Positions 16,327 to 24,653 of a DNA stretch of 64,000 nt are shown here, piece after piece. The DNA lies in NCBI RefSeq assembly GCF_021389975.1, contig NZ_CP089981.1:1947501-2011500 (forward strand), written 5' to 3'. Source of the stretch: Fulvivirga ulvae (GTDB lineage Bacteria; Bacteroidota; Bacteroidia; Cytophagales; Cyclobacteriaceae). How positions within the stretch are numbered: position 1 is the first letter of the stretch; every line of letters starts with the position of its first letter. The position numbers and the translations under genes were made by a program. The notes beneath the pieces were generated by a model, which was not told where the DNA came from, ran no database searches, and saw nothing but the letters and a program-made list of their open reading frames with translations.

Positions 16327-17350
16327 AATTGACATCAACGATAAACTCGTTAGGATTATTGGTGTCCAGTTTTTTGGCATTATAATTCCTAATGCCACAG
16401 GATTGGTCAGCAGCAATGACAGGTCAGTTACTTACCTTATGCTGACCTACGGATATTTTATCCTGATCTCGTTTTTGATCTGGCAAGGCAACCGGTGGCT
16501 ACTGTTCAGGCTGGAAGAGCGGTATAACTGGTTTATTAACCCGGCCCAGAAATTGATTATGATCTTAGGGGCAAACATGTTTTATACAAGTATGCTTGTG
16601 GTGGTAATGCTGCTAATCTGGTACCAGGGGGTAGGGCAAGTGGCAGACTGGGAGGTTATAAAAATCACGGCGGGTGTATGTGTGGTATGTGTAATATTTA
16701 TAACACATACCTATGAAACCGTATTCCTTATCAAGGAGCGGGAATCGGATAAAGTAAAGACTGAGAAGCTGGAAAAAGCCCGGGTTCAGGCGGAATTGGA
16801 AGCACTTAAGAACCAAATTGATCCGCACTTTATGTTTAACTCTTTAAACAGTCTTTCTTACCTGATAGAGTATGACCCGGCTAAGGCGAAGGAGTTTACT
16901 GAGAGCCTTGCAGAGGTTTACAGGTACATACTTTCCAATAAAGACAGGCGCCTGGTTATTCTACAGGATGAACTCCTGTTTTTACAGAAATACCTGTCTT
17001 TGCTATCGCTGCGTTTTGATGATGCTTTGCAGGTAAACTTTGAAATTGACGAGAAAAGTAAAAACGAATACCTTATACCTCCCATTTCTATTTTTATTGT
17101 TATAGAGAATGTAGTGAAGCACAATGAAATATCGAAGCGAAGTCCCATGAACGTTAATGTATCCCTGAAAGAAGAAAGTTTGCATATTGAGAATAAAATA
17201 GTAGTAAAGAAAGTCCTTCATCATTCATCAAAAATAGGTCTGGCCAATCTTGAGGAGCGCTTTAGGATAATTGTAGGGAAAGGGGTTAGTACCCATATAA
17301 GTGATGGCCGGTTTAAGATACAACTACCCATGTTAAAAATATCTAATTGA
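16316..17350 (+). CDS. LytS-type sensor histidine kinase
   Basis: A 344-residue kinase: about four transmembrane helices (residues 10-140), a short coiled coil (ESDKVKTEKLEKARVQAELEALK), then the His_kinase motif NQIDPHFMFNSLNSLSYLIEYDP with the phospho-acceptor His. The ATPase domain is of the short LytS form (ENVVKHNEISKRSP N-box, IGLANLEERF G-box). The start is TTG 16316: an in-frame stop lies 6 nt upstream and no earlier ATG exists in frame. It is followed after 3 nt by its LytTR regulator. The signal sensed is unknown. Confidence 0.9.
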   Translation: MENKIDINDKLVRIIGVQFFGIIIPNATGLVSSNDRSVTYLMLTYGYFILISFLIWQGNRWLLFRLEERYNWFINPAQKLIMILGANMFYTSMLVVVMLLIWYQGVGQVADWEVIKITAGVCVVCVIFITHTYETVFLIKERESDKVKTEKLEKARVQAELEALKNQIDPHFMFNSLNSLSYLIEYDPAKAKEFTESLAEVYRYILSNKDRRLVILQDELLFLQKYLSLLSLRFDDALQVNFEIDEKSKNEYLIPPISIFIVIENVVKHNEISKRSPMNVNVSLKEESLHIENKIVVKKVLHHSSKIGLANLEERFRIIVGKGVSTHISDGRFKIQLPMLKISN

Positions 17351-17353
17351 GCT

Positions 17354-18106
17354 ATGAGAGTATTAATTATTGAAGACGAGCCTACAGCAGCACAGAAGCT
17401 AATAAACATGCTGATGAAGTTAGATGCGCAGCTCGAGGTAGTCAATGTCATCCAAAGTGTTGAAGAGGCCATTAACTGGCTCCGTGAAAATCCTGCCCCG
17501 GATCTGGCATTTGTGGATGTACAGTTGGCCGATGACATTTCATTCGAAATATTCAAGAAAGTAGAGGTGAAGTTTCCCGTCATTTTTGCTACGGCTTATG
17601 ATGAATACATTTTGGAGGCACTGGAACATCACTCCATTGATTATTTACTAAAACCCCTTCAGAAGGAGCGGTTGGCAAAAGCCCTGGATAAGGTAAAAAG
17701 ACTCGAATCACACTTCCTGCAACACCGGTTCAATAAACTCTTTGAAGAAGGATTCGGCGGCAATAAGGCTAAGAAGCGTTTTTTAGTAAAGCGTGGAGTG
17801 GACTTTGTGTCTGTTTCTGCAAAAAACATAGCCTACTTTTTTACCGAGCATAAGCTGGTATTTCTCGTTAGCCGGGATGGTGACAAGTACATTGTAGATA
17901 AGACTTTAACAGAGCTTAATGACGAGTTGGATACTGATTATTTTTTCAGGGTAAACAGAAAATATCTTGTACATATCGATGCGATTGAAAAATTTAAATC
18001 GGAAAACGGCAAAATAGCGCTTCACCTGCTGCCGCCTACTCGTGAAGAAGTACATGTAAGTAAAGAGAATGCTCCTAATTTCAGAGGGTGGATAGAGGCA
18101 TCATAA
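17354..18106 (+). CDS. LytTR-family response regulator
   Basis: A 250-residue regulator. The receiver domain (MRVLIIEDEPTAAQKL, phospho-acceptor Asp in LAFVDVQLADD, T in FATAYDEY, K in DYLLKPLQ) is followed by a linker and a LytTR DNA-binding domain (KRFLVKRGVDFVSVSAKNIAYFFTEHK...YFFRVNRKYLVHIDAI). It is partner of the kinase 3 nt upstream. The target is unknown; no obvious direct-repeat LytTR site lies before this operon, in contrast to the second pair at 32.6 kb. The gene ends in a shared convergent hairpin. Confidence 0.92.
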   Translation: MRVLIIEDEPTAAQKLINMLMKLDAQLEVVNVIQSVEEAINWLRENPAPDLAFVDVQLADDISFEIFKKVEVKFPVIFATAYDEYILEALEHHSIDYLLKPLQKERLAKALDKVKRLESHFLQHRFNKLFEEGFGGNKAKKRFLVKRGVDFVSVSAKNIAYFFTEHKLVFLVSRDGDKYIVDKTLTELNDELDTDYFFRVNRKYLVHIDAIEKFKSENGKIALHLLPPTREEVHVSKENAPNFRGWIEAS

Positions 18107-18133
18107 CCTGAGAGATAAAGCCATGATGCCTCT
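18094..18133. terminator. Bidirectional hairpin between convergent genes
   Basis: Perfect 11-bp inverted repeat AGAGGCATCAT / ATGATGCCTCT with an 18-nt loop. Its left arm includes the stop region of the LytTR regulator, and the right arm lies 7 bp before the MATE stop codon. It suits termination or mRNA 3'-end protection in both directions. Confidence 0.6.
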
Positions 18134-18139
18134 GCCAGA

Positions 18140-19546
18140 TTATATTTCTACCAGTTTCCAGCGCCCTTTCTTAAAAATGACGATGCTGGCTACTGCCAAT
18201 GCAGTAGAAGCAATGGCAATCGCTAAAAATATACCAATAGGGCCAAGTCCGAAATAAACGGCCATGGCATATGCCATAGGCAGCTCAAAAAGCCAGAAGC
18301 AAAACAGGTTTATAACAGTTGGTGTTTTAGTATCACCGGCACCGTTAAAGGCCTGTCCTATTACCATACCATAGGCAAAGAAAATGTACCCGCAGGAGAT
18401 TACCCTTAAAGCTAGGGCACCATATTTTACAACCTCTGCCTCGGAGGAGAATATCCTTACAAACTCTTCCGCCCAGGAGATAAATACTATGGAAATCAGG
18501 CCCAGAAAGATCATGTTGTAAAATGCGCATTTCCATACCGACCTTTCTGCCCGGTCGGGCTGGCCTGCACCCAGGTTTTGGCCTACCAGCGTAGCGGCTG
18601 CATTACTCAGGCCCCACGAAGGCAGGATTGTAAACATTATTATCCTGAATGCGACTGCATAACCTGCCAATACCTCTGCTCCAAAAACAGCACTTATCCT
18701 TACCAGGAATAACCAGCTTAAAGTACCAATCATATACTGCCCTATGCCTCCAAAAGAAACCTTTACTATTTTCCAGACTGTGGCCCAATGGATTTTCAGG
18801 TGCTTTAGCTTTACTTGTACTATGCCCTTTGCTCCGGTTAATACTGCTAATTGATAAAGCACACCTATACCACGGCCAATAGTGGTAGCTATAGCAGCAC
18901 CTTCTATACCAAATGCCGGAATCGGGCCCAAACCAAATATTAATATAGGGTCAAGCACAATGTTAAGGCAGTTGGAAACTATAAGTACGCGCATGGCAAT
19001 GGATGCATCGCCGGCTCCTCTGAAAATAGCGTTGATCAGGAAAAGCAGCATGATAGTTACATTTCCTGCCAGCATGATCATGGTGTAGCCATACCCTTCT
19101 TCCACCAGGTCTTTTTCACCGCCCATCAGGGTTAGTATATCTTTGGCGAAAAACATTCCTGCAGCACTAAATATCAGCGATGTCAAAATAGTGATAAAAA
19201 CCGCCTGTACAGCTACATTATTGGCCTCTTCCGGCTTGTTTTCGCCAACACGACGTGCTACCATTGCTGTTGCGGCCATGCTAAAGCCAATGGAAATTGC
19301 ATACACAATCATGATCACCGACTCAGTCAGTGCCACCGTGGCAATAGCATTTACACTTACCTTGCCCACGAAATAAATATCAATAACAGCAAACAGCGAC
19401 TCCATGATCATTTCAATGATCATAGGCACGGAAAGCATAAATATGGCACGATTAATACTACCACTGGTGAAGTTTTTCTCAGAACCGCTTACGGCGGAGC
19501 CAATAGTAGAAAAGATCTTATATATAGATTGTAATATTGAACGCAT
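18140..19546 (-). CDS. MATE-family efflux transporter
   Basis: A 468-residue protein with twelve hydrophobic segments in two similar halves, beginning after a ~30-residue soluble N-terminus. Family landmarks include SVPMIIEMIMESLFAVIDIYFVGKV and GADTKTPT-like GAGDASIAM/GAGDTKTPT in the two halves. MATE pumps export cationic drugs or toxins by Na+ or H+ antiport across the inner membrane. A 19-bp palindrome ~50 bp upstream suggests a dedicated repressor, but no regulator gene is adjacent. Confidence 0.92.
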   Translation of the reverse strand: MRSILQSIYKIFSTIGSAVSGSEKNFTSGSINRAIFMLSVPMIIEMIMESLFAVIDIYFVGKVSVNAIATVALTESVIMIVYAISIGFSMAATAMVARRVGENKPEEANNVAVQAVFITILTSLIFSAAGMFFAKDILTLMGGEKDLVEEGYGYTMIMLAGNVTIMLLFLINAIFRGAGDASIAMRVLIVSNCLNIVLDPILIFGLGPIPAFGIEGAAIATTIGRGIGVLYQLAVLTGAKGIVQVKLKHLKIHWATVWKIVKVSFGGIGQYMIGTLSWLFLVRISAVFGAEVLAGYAVAFRIIMFTILPSWGLSNAAATLVGQNLGAGQPDRAERSVWKCAFYNMIFLGLISIVFISWAEEFVRIFSSEAEVVKYGALALRVISCGYIFFAYGMVIGQAFNGAGDTKTPTVINLFCFWLFELPMAYAMAVYFGLGPIGIFLAIAIASTALAVASIVIFKKGRWKLVEI

Positions 19547-19547
19547 G

Positions 19548-19640
19548 AATATCGGTTTTAAAGGAAATAAAAAAATTAAAGAAGTGCTTAGAAATATGAA
19601 CTTCCGAAGTTCATTTTCTTAGCGATCGAGAACCGATATT
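19548..19640. promoter_or_regulatory. Nested inverted repeats in the MATE / TPR-SpoIIE divergent region
   Basis: Centre: ATGAACTTC-C-GAAGTTCAT (19596-19614), a perfect 9-1-9 palindrome of operator type. Outer pair: AATATCGGTT (19548-19557) and AACCGATATT (19631-19640), a perfect 10-bp inverted repeat that starts 2 bp from the MATE start codon. The region controls divergent genes. Confidence 0.5.
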
Positions 19641-19732
19641 AACTTCATAGGCTTGAAAATTTGATCCGCTTTTGCGGTAAATGCTTTATATTAGTTCAAT
19701 AGAGATAAAAACAACGTTTTAACAACATTATT

Positions 19733-21703
19733 TTGCAATACATACCTCTTACGGTTGTTTTGGTTTTAAGTTGCCTGATCAGTCAGGTATTTGCTCAAAC
19801 CAGAGTTATTGATAGCCTGAAAAATGCAGCAACTCAGGCTGAACCTGATACTGTGAAGATTGAGTCACTCAGGCAGCTGGGTGTACTGATGAGCGATCAT
19901 GATGTGGCTATGGCCATTGAATATGTCAACAAGGCCATTGATCTTGCAGATGCCAATGGGCATGAATCATTAAAAACCGAGGCAGTGAACTCTCTCGGTA
20001 TTATCTATTATGGTATTGGCGACTACGAGCAAACCCTCGAATGTTTTTTAAAAGTGCAGGCCTTCCAGGAATCCAGAAACGACTTGATGGGCATGTCTCG
20101 TATTTATAACAACCTTGGTCTTTTGTTTAAAGAACTTGGACGATTTGGGAAGAGTATCGACTACCTTGAAAGGTCCGTTGAGCTAAAACTCCAAACATCG
20201 GATACGCTGACGCTGTCATCTTCATACAATAATTTGGGTATGGTATATCAGGAAGGTTTGAATGACTATAAACGTGCTGCGGAATGTCACAACAAAGCAT
20301 TGGTCATTGACAGAAGGAACAAAGATGACTACGGTATTTTTGTTTCACTTGCAAATATTGGTTTAAACCATTTTAAGCTCGGTCATCTGGATTCGGCACA
20401 ACTTTATTACAATGATGCGGTAATGCTCTTTGATAAAACAGATGACCGATACGTTAAGGCAGAATTTCTATATGAATATGGCCTGCTTAATACTGCCCTT
20501 GGCCAATATGACAGGGCCATAGAAAAACACAACCTGAGCATAGAGATGGCTAAAAAAGCGGATATTAAACTGCTGCTGAAAAATAACTACGAAGGGCTGT
20601 CAGATATTTATTCAAAGCTTGGTGACTATAGGAAAGCACTGCAGTTCCATAAGATGTATAGCCAGGTCAATCGTGAAATTTTTAATTCAGATCAATCATC
20701 AAAAATAGCTGAGATTGAAACCAACTACCATTTACAAACCAAGCAAAGTGAAATCGAGCTCCTCCGAAAGGAAGCTGAGATCAAGGATCTTAAAATTTAT
20801 AATGATCAAATGGCCTTTTACTGGCTGATAGGGATGCTTGTACTGGTTGTCTTTATTGTCGTGCTACAGTATAGAAAAAATGTTTACAGAACCCGGACAA
20901 ATAAAATTCTGAGACAAAAAAATCAGGAGATCATTGTCAAGAACCAAAATATAATGGACAGTATCCTGTATGCCAAGAATATACAGGAAGCAATACTTGC
21001 CGAAAACGACAGGCTTAAGGCTGTTTTTAAGGATGCCTTTGTTCTCACCAAGCCTCGCGACATTGTAAACGGTGATTTTTATTGGTTTGCAGAAGAAGGC
21101 AACTACGTGGTTATTGCGGCAGTTGACTGTACTGGCCATGGTATACCTGCGGCGTTTTTAAATGTGATGGGCAATTCTCTGCTAAACCAGATTGTTAATG
21201 AAGAGAAAATTATTGAGCCGGCTGAAATATTAAGAGAACTCAACATCAGGGTGTTTAAAAACCTGAAGTACGACAACGTGCGAAGCAAGTCTAATGATGG
21301 TATGGACATAGGTATATGTCTGTTTAACAGGGTGAATAGAAAATTGGCTTTTGCAGGTGCCAAGCGACCGCTCTATTATTACCACAATCATCAGCTTAAC
21401 GTACTCAAGGGAGATCATTATCCCGTGGGGGGAATACTATATGACGAGCATCGGGTATATCACCAACATGAACTTGTTTTGCAGGAGTCCGACAGCATTT
21501 ATTTGTTTACTGATGGTATAGTGGATCAGTTTGGGGGTCAGGAAAATAAGAAATATATGTATCCCCGGTTCAGAGAACTATTGCGGAAAATAGCCACTGA
21601 CCCTATGGCAATGCAGGTCGAGGCTATTGAAGAAGAAATTAACCGATGGCAAGGTAATAATGAACAAACTGATGACATACTAATGATCGGTGTGAGAGTT
21701 TAA
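19733..21703 (+). CDS. TPR sensor / SpoIIE-type PP2C protein phosphatase
   Basis: A 656-residue signalling protein: signal peptide (cleaved before QTRVIDSL), about seven TPRs (residues ~45-330; e.g. ALGQYDRAIEKHNLSIEMA), one transmembrane helix (MAFYWLIGMLVLVVFIVVL, near residue 365), a coiled coil, and a cytoplasmic SpoIIE domain (about 440-656). The metal-binding Asp motifs are present: NGDFYWFA, DCTGHGIPAAF, DGIVDQFGG and TDDILMIGV. It would dephosphorylate Ser/Thr proteins such as anti-sigma-factor antagonists. The start is TTG 19733. Its last 24 nt overlap the convergent PAP2 gene. Confidence 0.9.
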   Translation: MQYIPLTVVLVLSCLISQVFAQTRVIDSLKNAATQAEPDTVKIESLRQLGVLMSDHDVAMAIEYVNKAIDLADANGHESLKTEAVNSLGIIYYGIGDYEQTLECFLKVQAFQESRNDLMGMSRIYNNLGLLFKELGRFGKSIDYLERSVELKLQTSDTLTLSSSYNNLGMVYQEGLNDYKRAAECHNKALVIDRRNKDDYGIFVSLANIGLNHFKLGHLDSAQLYYNDAVMLFDKTDDRYVKAEFLYEYGLLNTALGQYDRAIEKHNLSIEMAKKADIKLLLKNNYEGLSDIYSKLGDYRKALQFHKMYSQVNREIFNSDQSSKIAEIETNYHLQTKQSEIELLRKEAEIKDLKIYNDQMAFYWLIGMLVLVVFIVVLQYRKNVYRTRTNKILRQKNQEIIVKNQNIMDSILYAKNIQEAILAENDRLKAVFKDAFVLTKPRDIVNGDFYWFAEEGNYVVIAAVDCTGHGIPAAFLNVMGNSLLNQIVNEEKIIEPAEILRELNIRVFKNLKYDNVRSKSNDGMDIGICLFNRVNRKLAFAGAKRPLYYYHNHQLNVLKGDHYPVGGILYDEHRVYHQHELVLQESDSIYLFTDGIVDQFGGQENKKYMYPRFRELLRKIATDPMAMQVEAIEEEINRWQGNNEQTDDILMIGVRV

Positions 21704-22423
21704 GCCTTTTTTGCGAACCTGTCGTTTCCTGTATAAATTGACAAAATTGAAAACAATGATACAGATAATGAGCCATATCAGTCCTGCTATGAATCCTGCC
21801 AGTACATCAGTAGGGAAGTGAACCCCGAGATAGACACGACTTAACCCAATGCTTAGAATCAACAAAGCCTGCACCAGAATAAGCAAAACCTTAAGTAACA
21901 AATTGCCAGTATGCTTATACGTCAGGTAAATGAGAAACCCATAAAAGGCGATGGCACTCATGCTATGCCCGCTAGGGAAACTGTAGGAGTGTGCTACCAC
22001 TAGCCTTAACTCTTCCAGCGGCCTGGGTCTGCTGATCAGCTGCTTAATAGCTATATTCAGTAAAAAAGCAGAAACGAGTACTATTGTTGCCTGTAAAGAA
22101 AGCTTCCATCGGTGGTGTCCGTGGTAATAAAGCAGCGTTGCAATTACAGGAATTATAATAACATAGGCCGTTACATCGCCCAGATCGGTGATAAAAGTTA
22201 CTACCTGCGTGAACGTGTCACTTCGGAAGCTGTGAACAAATTCCGTGATCATGTCATCGAATTTTATAAGTTCATCAGCCTGCAATCTTTCGGTGATCTC
22301 TAAAAACGCATTGAGGGCAAACAGACAAACAATCCCGGGAATGATCAGTGAGAATACAAAAAGCAAGTATTCATTGGAGTGTTTTTCAAGTTCTGTTTTT
22401 AACCTTCTATACGCAGTGAGCAT
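21680..22423 (-). CDS. PAP2-family membrane phosphatase
   Basis: A 247-residue membrane protein with six hydrophobic helices and the three PAP2 motifs: KQLISRPRP (KxxxxxxRP), SYSFPSGHS (PSGH) and SRVYLGVHFPTDV (SRxxxxxHxxxD). The second and third His are catalytic. Such enzymes remove phosphate from undecaprenyl pyrophosphate or phosphatidate on the periplasmic side. Which lipid is used here cannot be told. The 3' end overlaps the convergent TPR-SpoIIE gene by 24 bp. Confidence 0.92.
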   Translation of the reverse strand: MLTAYRRLKTELEKHSNEYLLFVFSLIIPGIVCLFALNAFLEITERLQADELIKFDDMITEFVHSFRSDTFTQVVTFITDLGDVTAYVIIIPVIATLLYYHGHHRWKLSLQATIVLVSAFLLNIAIKQLISRPRPLEELRLVVAHSYSFPSGHSMSAIAFYGFLIYLTYKHTGNLLLKVLLILVQALLILSIGLSRVYLGVHFPTDVLAGFIAGLIWLIICIIVFNFVNLYRKRQVRKKGLNSHTDH

Positions 22424-22516
22424 GTGTAAAAATAAACATTTCTTACTGAACCAAGCCCTGTCGCAATAACGGCGGGCGTAAAATACTAACAGGTTATACT
22501 GCCAGTTGTTTTGGGG

Positions 22517-23746
22517 CTATCGGGTCGAAACTATCTCCTCCACAAGGTCTTCCACGCTGGTAGCTTCAGGAAAGAAGCTTAGGATTTTAAGCATAACCCT
22601 GTCAACCAAAGTGTCGGGACATGAAGCACCACTGGTTAATATTATGCGTGTTTCACGGCCTTTTGGCAGCCAGTCGTCAGTAACTTCCATCTTCTTTTCA
22701 GGGTAGTTGAAGTGATGGATCTCTTCTGCTGATTTGATCTCCTTTTCGGAGTTGATAAAATAGGTTGGAAATTTGCGTTCGCAAAGCTCAACAATGTGAG
22801 AGGTGTTCGAACTGTTGTAGCCTCCAACTACGATAGCCAGATCGGCGGTTTGCTCAAGGAGACCATATGTAGCATCCTGGTTATCATTGGTAGCATAGCA
22901 GAGGGTGTCCCTGGTATCGGCAAAGTGCTCACGATAATTTTCCTGACCATGGACTTCGATCATCACCTGTTTGATGTAATCCGCTATCTCCTGAGTTTCG
23001 GTAGCCAGCATGGTGGTTTGGTTTACTACGCCTGCTTTATCAAAGTGCACATCAGGGTCGAAGCCTTCGGTGTACATTCCCTTGAACAGTTTATAAAATT
23101 CCTCCCTGGAAATGTTGCCCTTGATCACCTCACCAAGCGTCCTGGTCTGGGCGATGTCCTTTACAATAACCGAAGGAGCTGTTTTCGAACTATGGGAAAA
23201 TGTAGCACGTGTCTCCTCATGGTTGTGTTTCCCATGAATAATAATAGTGTGATTGTCCTCACCAAGTTTTTCAGATCTTTTCCAGACTTTTTCGACAAAG
23301 GGACAGGTGGTATTGTATTTCTGTACTTCAATACCGATTTCATCAAGTTTTTTTTCTATTTCGAGTGTGGTACCAAAGGCAGGAATGATCACAATGTCTT
23401 CCTTTTTAAGCTCGTCCCAACCGATGAACTGGGTGCCGTCCGTATCCATGATGAATTTAATGCCCTTACCTTGAAGGTCATTGTTAACCTCCTGGTTGTG
23501 GATCATCTGGCTTAAAAGGAAGACCCTTTTATCAGGATTTTCCTCAAGCGCCTTATAGCTGATCTCAATGGCATTTTCAACGCCATAGCAGAATCCGAAA
23601 TGTCTGGCAATGTAAAATTTTACCGGACCGAAATTCAGCTCCGTCGGTGTAAAGTCTCTTTTACGTGGGTCAGTAATCCTCCTCGCCTCTTTGATCCTGC
23701 CGGTAATGGAAGATCTGTAATATTCAGGAATGTCGAATTTTTTGAT
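22517..23746 (-). CDS. ispH: 4-hydroxy-3-methylbut-2-enyl diphosphate reductase (IspH/LytB), apparent non-ATG start
   Basis: Last enzyme of the MEP isoprenoid pathway, a 4Fe-4S protein making IPP and DMAPP. Cys ligands lie in RHFGFCYGVENAI, NTTCPFVEKVW and LTSGASCPDTL; HGKHNHEE, ATETQEI and GGYNSSNTSHIVELC are all present. The family N-terminus is encoded from about 23746 (KKFDIPEYYRSSITGRIKEARR). This frame contains no ATG, GTG or TTG between the in-frame TGA (23753-23755) and the first Cys motif, so the codon at the expected Met is ATC (23744-23746). The first in-frame ATG (23506) would delete a cluster ligand. Either a rare start codon or a sequence error explains this. Confidence 0.85.
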   Translation of the reverse strand: MKKFDIPEYYRSSITGRIKEARRITDPRKRDFTPTELNFGPVKFYIARHFGFCYGVENAIEISYKALEENPDKRVFLLSQMIHNQEVNNDLQGKGIKFIMDTDGTQFIGWDELKKEDIVIIPAFGTTLEIEKKLDEIGIEVQKYNTTCPFVEKVWKRSEKLGEDNHTIIIHGKHNHEETRATFSHSSKTAPSVIVKDIAQTRTLGEVIKGNISREEFYKLFKGMYTEGFDPDVHFDKAGVVNQTTMLATETQEIADYIKQVMIEVHGQENYREHFADTRDTLCYATNDNQDATYGLLEQTADLAIVVGGYNSSNTSHIVELCERKFPTYFINSEKEIKSAEEIHHFNYPEKKMEVTDDWLPKGRETRIILTSGASCPDTLVDRVMLKILSFFPEATSVEDLVEEIVSTR

Positions 23747-24062
23747 AGCCGATCAGTTTTTGATATGGTGCAAAATTAGTGATTTGACAGGTAACATTTA
23801 AAATTGACAAACAGTTTTTAAGTAAGGTGAAATCTGCTGTCTTTCAGGGTGGTTTTCTTTAAAATTACCAGTTTAATAGGCGTATACATATGGTGCGGGG
23901 CCAGAAGTTAATAAGGTTATGGTGGATCAAATGGAATTTCTGGGGAGACCCTATTTTTCACCTCTTTGCTGACAGACAGTTGTTAATAGCAGTAGACAAA
24001 CTCGTATAATATAAACAATAAACGCGCCTATTGCTATTAAACACCCAGTGGTACTAAAACAA

Positions 24063-24097
24063 AAATGGGGACTTTTCTTGAAGAAAAACCCCCATTT
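24063..24097 (-). terminator. Long hairpin, terminator on the minus strand
   Basis: AAATGGGG pairs with CCCCATTT, and an inner TTTTCTT pairs with AAGAAAA around a single-base loop, separated by a 2-nt internal bulge. On the minus strand the stem is followed by TTTGTTTTAG. It could end the transcript of the NtrY-like kinase operon, 560 bp after its last stop codon. Confidence 0.5.
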
Positions 24098-24175
24098 CAT
24101 AGCATTGCAACCTTAATTGCAACGTATGCCAAGTTACAGTTATCCAGCTTCACCGGCGCTTTGCCTAAGCAAAGT

Positions 24176-24382
24176 TCAGGATCTGGCTTTCATGATAGTA
24201 CTCAAACGATACGATTTTATCATACTCAAAAAAGTTACTTTCTGCAGCTTTGCCATTTCAGATCGCCAACCAGTCGTTGTGACCCCTTCAGTATACTTTT
24301 TCAAATCCGGTATCAGGTTCTCAAAACTAGTTTGAGGGTGCCGACCAGACCGTTTTATGAAACCGCTTTGCTGTGACTTTAG
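24176..24382 (-). pseudogene. Open frame of unknown type, perhaps a gene remnant
   Basis: A 68-codon open frame read from an upstream TGA. It includes RHPQTSFENLIPDLKKYTEG and MAKLQKVTFLSMIKSY, which look protein-like in composition. There is no start codon near its head (first ATG is ~26 codons before the end), so it may be the 3' remnant of a lost gene. A neighbouring frame (MTKVTAKRFHKTVW, then stop) lies just upstream and may belong to it. No family recognised. Confidence 0.25.
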
Positions 24383-24544
24383 TCATTTCAAATTATCAGC
24401 CGAATGGCCTTAACTCCTGAATAGCGTATTTCTCGTATCACCACTACTTACCTGACACTCTTTTGTGTCTGCCGTGATTATCTCTCACTTGGTTTATCTA
24501 AGGTCGTAACAATATCTTTGCGGGCAAAAAAATCGGAAGGTTTG

Positions 24545-24630
24545 TTTCCCACAACTTTCCCACCGGTTTTGACCCCTAAAAGCAGGTGGTTATACACATA
24601 TTTTCAGTGATAATCACACGATTATCCACA
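24545..24630 (+). promoter_or_regulatory. DnaA-box-like cluster
   Basis: TTATACACA (24590-24598) and TTATCCACA (24622-24630, identical to the strongest E. coli box) lie in the same orientation 32 bp apart. The palindrome GTGATAATCAC (24607-24617) lies between them. Two weaker TTTCCCAC repeats (from 24545 and 24557) precede. A DnaA-binding locus or origin element is possible. Confidence 0.35.
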
Positions 24631-24653
24631 TTTCGCAACACAAGTCTGGAAAA

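Larger units (their letters stand above)
23756..24653. other. 0.9-kb stretch without a clear gene
   Basis: No convincing protein gene. It holds a 39-codon plus-strand ORF rich in Trp (23890-24009), a long hairpin (24063-24097), a 68-codon minus-strand open frame without an ATG at its head (24176-24382), and DnaA-box-like sites (24545-24630). Details are given separately. Confidence 0.6.

Noticed and set aside
22796..23515. 239-codon plus-strand frame opposite ispH
   Set aside because: Exact antisense of a strongly conserved enzyme with all its Cys motifs in frame on the minus strand.
23890..24009. 39-codon Trp-rich plus-strand ORF
   Set aside because: Short, no recognised motif, and only a weak purine stretch upstream; kept only as a note in the gap description.
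24065..24376. 103-codon plus-strand frame in the gene-poor stretch
   Set aside because: Starts inside the long hairpin at 24063-24097, has no ribosome site and reads as random Ser/Leu/Phe-rich sequence.
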